From Tillandsia leiboldiana (taxonomy: Eukaryota; Streptophyta; Magnoliopsida; Poales; Bromeliaceae), in the NCBI GenBank assembly GCA_029204045.2, contig CM055073.1, positions 31,054,576-31,118,575 on the forward strand: a DNA stretch of 64,000 nt, written 5' to 3'. Below the pieces are notes generated by a model, which was not told the origin of the DNA, ran no database searches, and saw only the letters and a list, made by a program, of their open reading frames with translations. A program made the translations under genes and the position numbers. This document shows, one piece after another, positions 58,801 through 64,000 of this stretch. The number at the start of each line of letters is the position of its first letter. Position 1 is the stretch's first letter.

Positions 58801-59245
58801 CTATAGTGACGCATCACACAGCGGACTTGGTTGTGTGCTGATGCAGGAAGGGAGGGTAATTGCTTATGCATCAAGGCAACTCAAGGATTATGAGAAAAAT
58901 TACCCTACCCATGACTTGGAGCTTGCAGCTGTAGTGTTTGCGCTAAAGCTCTGGCGCCATTATCTGTATGGGGAACATTGTGAAATCTACACCGACCACA
59001 AGAGCCTAAAGTACCTGTTCACGCAAAAGGAGCTGAATTTGAGGCAACGTAGGTGGTTAGAGCTATTAAAGGATTATGATGTAGATATTCTCTACCACCC
59101 AGGCAAGGCTAATGTGGTCGCTGACGCCTTGAGTAGGAGAGCGGTGCAAAGTTTGTCTATGATGATCACAGACCAGGCGCCGCTATTAGAGGAGATGAGA
59201 CGGCTCGACATAGAGGTTGTGTCCCCTGGGTCTCTGCTAGACTGA
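55895..59245 (+). CDS. Gypsy-2 Gag-protease-RT-RNase H polyprotein (first frame)
   Basis: The start chosen is MPPQRRMLTRSQ at 55895, matching the Gag start of Gypsy-1; the same frame is open from 55865. In order: an N-terminal coiled-coil-like region, a capsid domain (~56220-56720), a Gln/Arg-rich linker, and a CCHC knuckle (CYRCGQSGHLRAAC, near 57080). The protease is LFDTGASHSF (near 57352). RT has its catalytic FIDD near 58365, and RNase H follows (IYSDASHSG; DHKSLKYLF). The frame ends 59245 after a one-base length change near 59231, just before the integrase. All catalytic residues read are present. Confidence 0.94.
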   Translation: MPPQRRMLTRSQPSSPEPEPEESEQGQQSEVQELQAQMAQMSEAVRRHEEAMGRLTQMLEQRAQPVVAPPESSPVPPSPAVASPVGPVTSASPVAQGTIRPLTPAEEQEIADKLTQFCKRGPPRFSGRNIKPWEIGTWLSSMEKLFRDFFIDQKYRVHMAVHCLDGDADAWWRRVEPLEFQITRQLPWSEFKKMILDTYFSTSMKKKLEDDLKNLQQGDRTALDYFQEFTRLLNCVPYVARDGPHQVELFESGLRPEIYTLVHAQRLQTLEEAAEHAQWVERGDHVVARRGGLVAQGADRKRPAQDDGGQASSWRPPRPPRPQFSGRGRSERRGPGGSQRPPQHQQQQHSQRSQSRQQGPPRQRQQARQPQATVRCIFCQGQHNSDACDLRFGRCYRCGQSGHLRAACPYAPSTAPSSASAPSSSQQRSTAQRPYAPASWPSSSHPTEYRPPAQSGRVYAAQVEDSSAADHVVAGITLLSGIRTRTLFDTGASHSFISKSFASLHGIEVGLLPRAREVQIPDHTLHVEECCWSCPMQIESWIMPADLLVLRKLMDFDVVLGMDWLARYFATIDCAARTVTFREPGQEMMVYRGCQSAFFASMVSTSRARQMIHRGCVAFLASVVEGPTAAPELGDIPIAREFPDVFPPELTRMPPDREIEFVIDVVPGTAPISKAPYRMAPAELRELKAQLQDLMDKGFIRPSVSPWGAPVLFVKKKDGSLRLCVDYRELNKVTIKNKYPLPRIDDLFDQLQGSCVFSKIDLQSGYHQLKVKAEDIPKTAFRSRYGHYEFTVMPFGLTNAPAAFMDLMNRIFRLYLDRFVVVFIDDILIYSRSDIEHEEHLRIVLQLLQEKKLYAKLAKCEFWLREVVFLGHVISAAGVAVDPAKIEAVRDWPRPTTVSEVRSFMGLAGYYRRFVEGFAKLSTPLTRLTRKGVKFIWSEVCQKSFEELKNRLMTAPILSLPVMGKGYVIYSDASHSGLGCVLMQEGRVIAYASRQLKDYEKNYPTHDLELAAVVFALKLWRHYLYGEHCEIYTDHKSLKYLFTQKELNLRQRRWLELLKDYDVDILYHPGKANVVADALSRRAVQSLSMMITDQAPLLEEMRRLDIEVVSPGSLLD

Positions 59246-59256
59246 CATCTTTAGTC

Positions 59257-60630
59257 GTGCAGCCCACTCTGCTGGACAGGATCAAAGAGAAACAGAGTGA
59301 GGACCCCCACTTGGCCAGGATTAGAGATCATATTCCGAGTGATCAGTCTGGGGACTTTTCGGTAGATGCCTCGGGAATACTGAGGTACAGAAACCGAGCA
59401 TGTGTGCCAATAGATGTGGAGATTAGAGAGCAGATATTGCGAGAGGCCCATTATACACCTTATACCCTACATCCTGGTGGGACTAAGATGTATAAAGACC
59501 TCAAGGCACACTTCTGGTGGAAAGGCATGAAGAGGGATATTGGGAGATTTGTGGCTCAGTGTTTAACTTGTCAGCAGGTGAAAGCTGAGCATCGAGTGCC
59601 AGCTGGCAAGTTACAAAGTCTCCCAATTCCCGAGTGGAAATGGGACCACATTACGATGGATTTCGTGGTCGGATTGCCAAAGGCACAGGGAGGAGCAGAC
59701 GCTATCTGGGTAGTTGTAGATCGACTTACCAAGTCGGCGCACTTTCTGCCCATGCAGACTACGTGGCCACTTGAGCGACTAGCCCAGTTATATCTAGATG
59801 AGATAGTAAGATTACATGGAGTACCAGCCTCCATAGTATCAGATAGAGACCCGAGGTTTGTTTCGCATTTCTGGAAGAGTTTGCAAACAGCCTTGGGGAC
59901 TGAACTCAGGTTCAGTACAGCTTTTCATCCGCAGACTGATGGGCAATCAGAGCGGACGATACAAATCCTGGAGGACATGTTGAGGGCTTGCGTCCTGGAT
60001 TTCGGCGGAGGGTGGATTCGGCATCTATCTTTGGCTGAATTCGCGTACAACAATAGCTTTCAAGCGAGCATTCAGATGGCTCCGTTTGAAGCATTGTATG
60101 GACGCAAGTGTCGATCACCACTTTATTGGAGTGACGTAGGCGAGAGGCGGACCTTGGGACCAGATGTCTTGATAGAGGCAGAAGAGAAGGTCCGGGTGAT
60201 TCGAAAGCATCTTCAGACCGCCCAAAGCCGACAGAGGAGCTATGCCGATGTTCGGCGACGAGACTTAGAATTTCAAGTTGGAGATCATGTATTCCTGAAA
60301 GTCTCGCCGTCCAAAGGAATCAGGAGATTCGGCATTCGTGGAAAACTTAGCCCCCGATATATTGGACCCTTTGAGGTATTGGGGCGTATCGGGCCAGTTG
60401 CCTACCGACTCGCACTTCCTCCAAGGCTTGCTGGTGTCCATGATGTATTTCATGTTTCTACTTTGAGGAAGTATATCTTCGACCCATCGCACGTCATCGA
60501 CTTCACATCGCTTGAGATCAGCGAGGATTTGAGGTATGAAGAGCGCCCACTGCGAGTTCTGGATCGAGAGGTTGAAAGAATTACGCAGTCGGGCCATTCC
60601 CTATGTGAAAATCCAATGGAGCAATCATGA
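59257..60630 (+). CDS. Gypsy-2 integrase (second frame), C-terminus shifted
   Basis: Continues the polyprotein in the next frame: an HHCC zinc site (HYTPYTLHPGG...CLTCQQ), the integrase core (MDFVVGLP; SDRDPRF; GQSERTIQ) and the GPFEVL linker. Near 60575 another one-base change moves the chromodomain out of frame; its homologous reading runs on to a TGA at 60704-60706. With only two single-base breaks and young LTRs, sequencing error is as likely as real decay. Confidence 0.93.
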   Translation: MQPTLLDRIKEKQSEDPHLARIRDHIPSDQSGDFSVDASGILRYRNRACVPIDVEIREQILREAHYTPYTLHPGGTKMYKDLKAHFWWKGMKRDIGRFVAQCLTCQQVKAEHRVPAGKLQSLPIPEWKWDHITMDFVVGLPKAQGGADAIWVVVDRLTKSAHFLPMQTTWPLERLAQLYLDEIVRLHGVPASIVSDRDPRFVSHFWKSLQTALGTELRFSTAFHPQTDGQSERTIQILEDMLRACVLDFGGGWIRHLSLAEFAYNNSFQASIQMAPFEALYGRKCRSPLYWSDVGERRTLGPDVLIEAEEKVRVIRKHLQTAQSRQRSYADVRRRDLEFQVGDHVFLKVSPSKGIRRFGIRGKLSPRYIGPFEVLGRIGPVAYRLALPPRLAGVHDVFHVSTLRKYIFDPSHVIDFTSLEISEDLRYEERPLRVLDREVERITQSGHSLCENPMEQS

Positions 60631-60746
60631 CGAGCGCGAGGCTACATGGGAGCTCGAGTCGGAGATGAGGGATGCTCACCCCTACTTATTCGAGACATCG
60701 GACTGAGGATTATTGTTTAGTCTCGTTTCGAGGACGAAACTCTTTT

Positions 60747-60758
60747 AGTGGGGGAGGA
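60747..60758 (+). other. Gypsy-2 polypurine tract
   Basis: AGTGGGGGAGGA directly before the 3' LTR, identical to Gypsy-1. Confidence 0.92.
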
Positions 60759-63700
60759 TGTGATGATCCGGACTCCCGCAGGAACTGTACAACATTAAAC
60801 AGTGACTGTAGGGAGCTTATTCGTGAAGCAGAGCTTGTAGAATCGAAATTGGACATTTAATATAGACTCAGTGCGAAAATCGGAGCAAATGGAATTTTCC
60901 GGGAGCTTTCGGCAAAATTTCGGATGAGAATTTGGCGAAATGGACAGCGGATTTGGACTCAGCGCGCGAAAACGATCAAAACGGTATATTCACTTTATTT
61001 TTCGGCGCCAAAACACTGTTCACCCGGAACAGTAACTCCGGCGACCGGAATTACTGTTCCGGCCGCCGGCGGCTACCGGCGGGCGATGGCAGGCGGCGGC
61101 ACAGCGGCGGCGCAGCGGCGGAGCGCGGCAGAGCGCAGCGGCGCGCGGCGCGGGCGGGGGGGCGCTGGTGCGGGGTCCATGGCTTGCCGTGCACCGGGTG
61201 CACCGAAGCCTTACCTTGACACGTGGCGTTTTCCCATTGGCCGGCCGGCTTCTAGAAGGTGCACGTGGCGGCGCTCCGATTGGCCAACATTTTCCGGAAG
61301 GACCCGGCGCGGGGACCGGGCCCGTGCTCCACGTGGACACGTGGCGTCTTCTGAGTGGCATTGCACAAGGCTGTTTCCTGTTTTGTCAACACGTGGCGCG
61401 TCCTGGATGGCCCCATTCCGGTGTTTGCTGTTCTGCCCGGGATCTGGTGAGGGACCTTGGCCCATTATAAATAGAGCCTCCCACCCCACCATCTTTCACC
61501 TCGGGCTCCGTGCTGTAGAGAGAGAACCAGAGAAAGTGCCCTATACAAAAATTCTTCCTCTCTCTCTCCTCTCTCTCTCCTCAGAATTTTAGAATTTTTG
61601 AAGGTACCGATAGTGAGTTATCTGCGACGCGGCGCACTGCGACGGTTTTCTTTTTCGGCCCATTTCCCGTCGCAGTTCCGTCGAAAATTCCCTGTGGGCT
61701 AACCAGGAGGAATTTTTGGACGATTTTCGCGACAGCGCGTTCCTAGGAGGTAAGGCTTCGATTTCCATGTTGATTACTTTGCTCCATTTCGTACTTTTGG
61801 CACGTTTCCCGAGGCCTCTTTGACCCCCCTTTTTGCTGTGGAAATTTCTGGACAGTGTCAACTTCTCCGATTTTTATCTTGGCGTAGGAGCATCAGATCG
61901 AGGCGTTTAAAGAGTCGATTTTGATCTACTCTTCGCGAGGAACGCAACCGTAATTTTTCTGGATTTTTCTGAGCACTATACAGAGGTGAAAAACTCCTCT
62001 CTTTTCGTGCTATTTGAAAAACAGCAAAAGCTGTATTTTTATGAATAATATAGTAACACCCTGTGCAATGTGTGTTGCTGTAGGGCACCATTTTCGGCAG
62101 ACAGCAGTTCTAGGGGACTGTGGACAGCCAGGAGACTTTCTGGGTGTGATTTGAGCTGTTCGAGGTGGGCGGTTGTTGCTTACCTCATTTTTGACAAGCT
62201 CACTGGGATTACTGGAACTCCCTTAAAATTTAATTGATGAGAACAATTGGGACAAACTAAACAATTGATGAGAACTATTGGGACTACTAACAGGACTACT
62301 AACAGGACTACTAACAGGACAATTGATGAGAACCGCTGGGACGAACTCTCCTAAAATTTAATATAACCCCACAGATGATATGATGACTTATATTGGGACA
62401 CTGTGTTTGAGACAAAGGCTATAATCTCGCATGCAAATGACTTTTATTCAGTAAATCAATCTTTTTAAATCTTTGACACTATTTTACAACTTTTAAAATA
62501 AAGACAGTTGCATGCATGCCCGGACATCAGGTAGGGCCACTATTTATTGCTACACTATCATATTAAGGCTTGACATGTTTTATTGCTCTCTTTTGCTTTC
62601 AGTTGCTTGTCGCTCGAGTATGAGCAGGGGTTTGGAATAGTATAGCCAAGGTTATGTTAGATTATAAACTTGTGGGGTGTTGCGGTGACCGCGGACTGTA
62701 GGCGGTCGGCCGGATGTTTATCCTTGCATCAGAATGGGGTTGAGTCTGGTCTATTTTTGGCATCAGCAGGGGATCGGGCTTTTCTTTAGTGGATGGTTTT
62801 TCCTACTTATTGAGTACTATGGCATCATATCAGAGTTTCTTAGTGGATGGCTTTTCCCACTTTGATCATAGTCATGATCCAGTCCTGCTGTTTACGACAC
62901 TTATGATACTTATTACTGAGGTATTTACTCGTGTGGGTCGCTCCCCTCGAGTGCCACTCCGGAGTGTGTTACAGACAGACTTTGAGTCCTTGAGACTCCT
63001 ATCCCCTATCGGTGTTATGCGTTGACCAGCATACCCAATTTGGCAAACACTATTCCCTATCGGTGTCATGCGTTGGCCAGCATACCCGATTTGGCAAACA
63101 CTATCCCCTATCGGTGTTATGCATTGGCCAGCATACCCGATTTGGCAAGGCACAGCAGGCAGTACCAGTGACACAAGACTGAGTTATTTCAGGCAGGCAT
63201 GTTTGGTATTGTTGCATACAGTCATTTCATGCTACATGACATTTAGAGGCATACTAGTGGTGGTTTCCCTTTATTCAGCAGTTCTGTTTACAGCTTTACC
63301 ACTTATTCCTTTCTGGCCTCTAGTAGTCCTAGTGGGTGCGTCAGAGTTGAGGTTTTGCCCACTAGGGGAGGCTACTAGTTTATCTGGTAGTTCTCACCCC
63401 CATTGTTCTTTTCTGTTTCTTTCTTCTCCTTATTTTTGCAGAGTCGTCTGCGGGAGCTGCTAGGCCATCGGCAGCTGATCGAGGTAAGGGGATCGCTGAA
63501 TAGATAGATCTCCTGGGAGACTGAGAGCTGTTAGATAGATGCTGCACCCTTTACTCAGACTGTGGTATTCTTCTTTTATTCTAGGTCTGGCTTTCGCCAG
63601 CTGGATGTACTATTTTGGTGAGCTGGGAGATTATTGTACATATTACAGCTTCATTAGTAGTTCCAGTCTGAGATACTATGTGGTTCTTCCACTTCAGCTC

Positions 63701-63819
63701 TGTATTATGCTCTTTTATTGTATTATATCGGAGCAGGTTACCAGCGCTTCGTGTACTCGGGAAATCCCATGTGCACGGCGGATCTGTTGGCGAGCCCGGG
63801 TTCCGGGGCGTAGTTGACA
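60759..63819 (+). repeat. Gypsy-2 3' LTR
   Basis: 3061 bp. Compared with the 5' LTR I noticed about five substitutions and over ten short indels, most in homopolymers. Confidence 0.94.
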
Positions 63820-64000
63820 CCGACGGGCTAACGCCTTCGCCCAATCAGACAAGAACAGACTCTGGCGACACCTTCGATATTGGAAGAAAATAATAAGTGG
63901 TTGACTAAAATCATGTGTGTCCAAAAAGATTCTGGATTCAAGGTTTGCTATCACTAGTACTCTATTGCCACAACGAACATAGTGACGACAAATAAATCAG
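63820..64000. other. Right flank of Gypsy-2, no gene seen
   Basis: The patch CCAATCAGACAAGAACAGAC (about 63841) resembles CCAAATCAAACAAGAACAGG (about 52255) in the truncated LTR, so the flank may belong to the same old element family. The window ends here. Confidence 0.4.

Larger units (their letters stand above)
52542..63819 (+). mobile_element. Gypsy-2: Ty3/Gypsy chromovirus (Tekay/Del type), young
   Basis: LTRs at 52542-55602 and 60759-63819 (each 3061 bp) enclose a tRNA-iMet primer site at 55611-55622, a gag-pol polyprotein and a polypurine tract at 60747-60758. The flanks CCGAA (52537-52541) and CCGAC (63820-63824) fit a 5-bp target duplication with one mismatch. The 3' LTR ends GCGTAGTTGACA where the 5' LTR ends GCGTGACA, a 4-base change at the very tip. 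Differences between LTRs are mostly 1-base homopolymer length changes. Confidence 0.93.

Overview
The window is nuclear DNA of a flowering plant. It has spliced genes with GT-AG introns, TTTAGGG-type telomeric repeats, chromodomain-bearing Ty3/Gypsy elements, a Ty1/Copia element, MITEs and long (AT)n microsatellites. The GC-rich, alanine-rich first exon of the FRS gene suggests a monocot, possibly a commelinid; this is an inference and I cannot name the species.

Region 1 (1-15.5 kb) holds the genes. Positions 1-1618 are the tail of a Helitron-like element: an RPA-like OB-fold gene remnant, a 324-bp tandem duplication and a 3' hairpin. Next comes a five-exon FAR1-RELATED SEQUENCE gene (2280-5456, +), encoding a MULE-transposase-derived transcription factor, with a MULE-type MITE in its promoter. 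It converges with a 14-exon LETM1 gene (7491-14605, -) for a mitochondrial inner-membrane cation/proton exchange protein. I read both genes exon by exon and all splice phases agree.

Region 2 (15.5-29.9 kb) is AT-rich intergenic DNA with no supported gene. It is layered with small DNA transposons: two MULE-type MITE families proven by perfect 9-bp target duplications, a PIF/Harbinger-like element with a TTA duplication sitting inside degenerate telomere repeats that themselves interrupt a MITE, and a cluster of elements embedded in (TA)n microsatellites.

Region 3 (29.9-64 kb) is a retrotransposon stack. A Ty3/Gypsy element of Tekay/Del chromovirus type (Gypsy-1, 29996-43768, -) has two 2428-bp LTRs with only five differences noticed, and contains a 100-N gap. 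The sequence right of the gap repeats the sequence left of it in an error-rich form, so the element is probably a single ~10-kb copy falsely duplicated by assembly. A degenerate Ty1/Copia element (44408-50793, -; perfect GTTCT target duplication; RT YVDD changed to YVAD) follows. Then come a truncated related Gypsy LTR (51198-52541) and a second young chromovirus (Gypsy-2, 52542-63819, +), whose ORFs are broken only by two single-base shifts.

The only evident host functions are the two genes. The rest is transposon biology, with several nesting events that can be ordered from target duplications.
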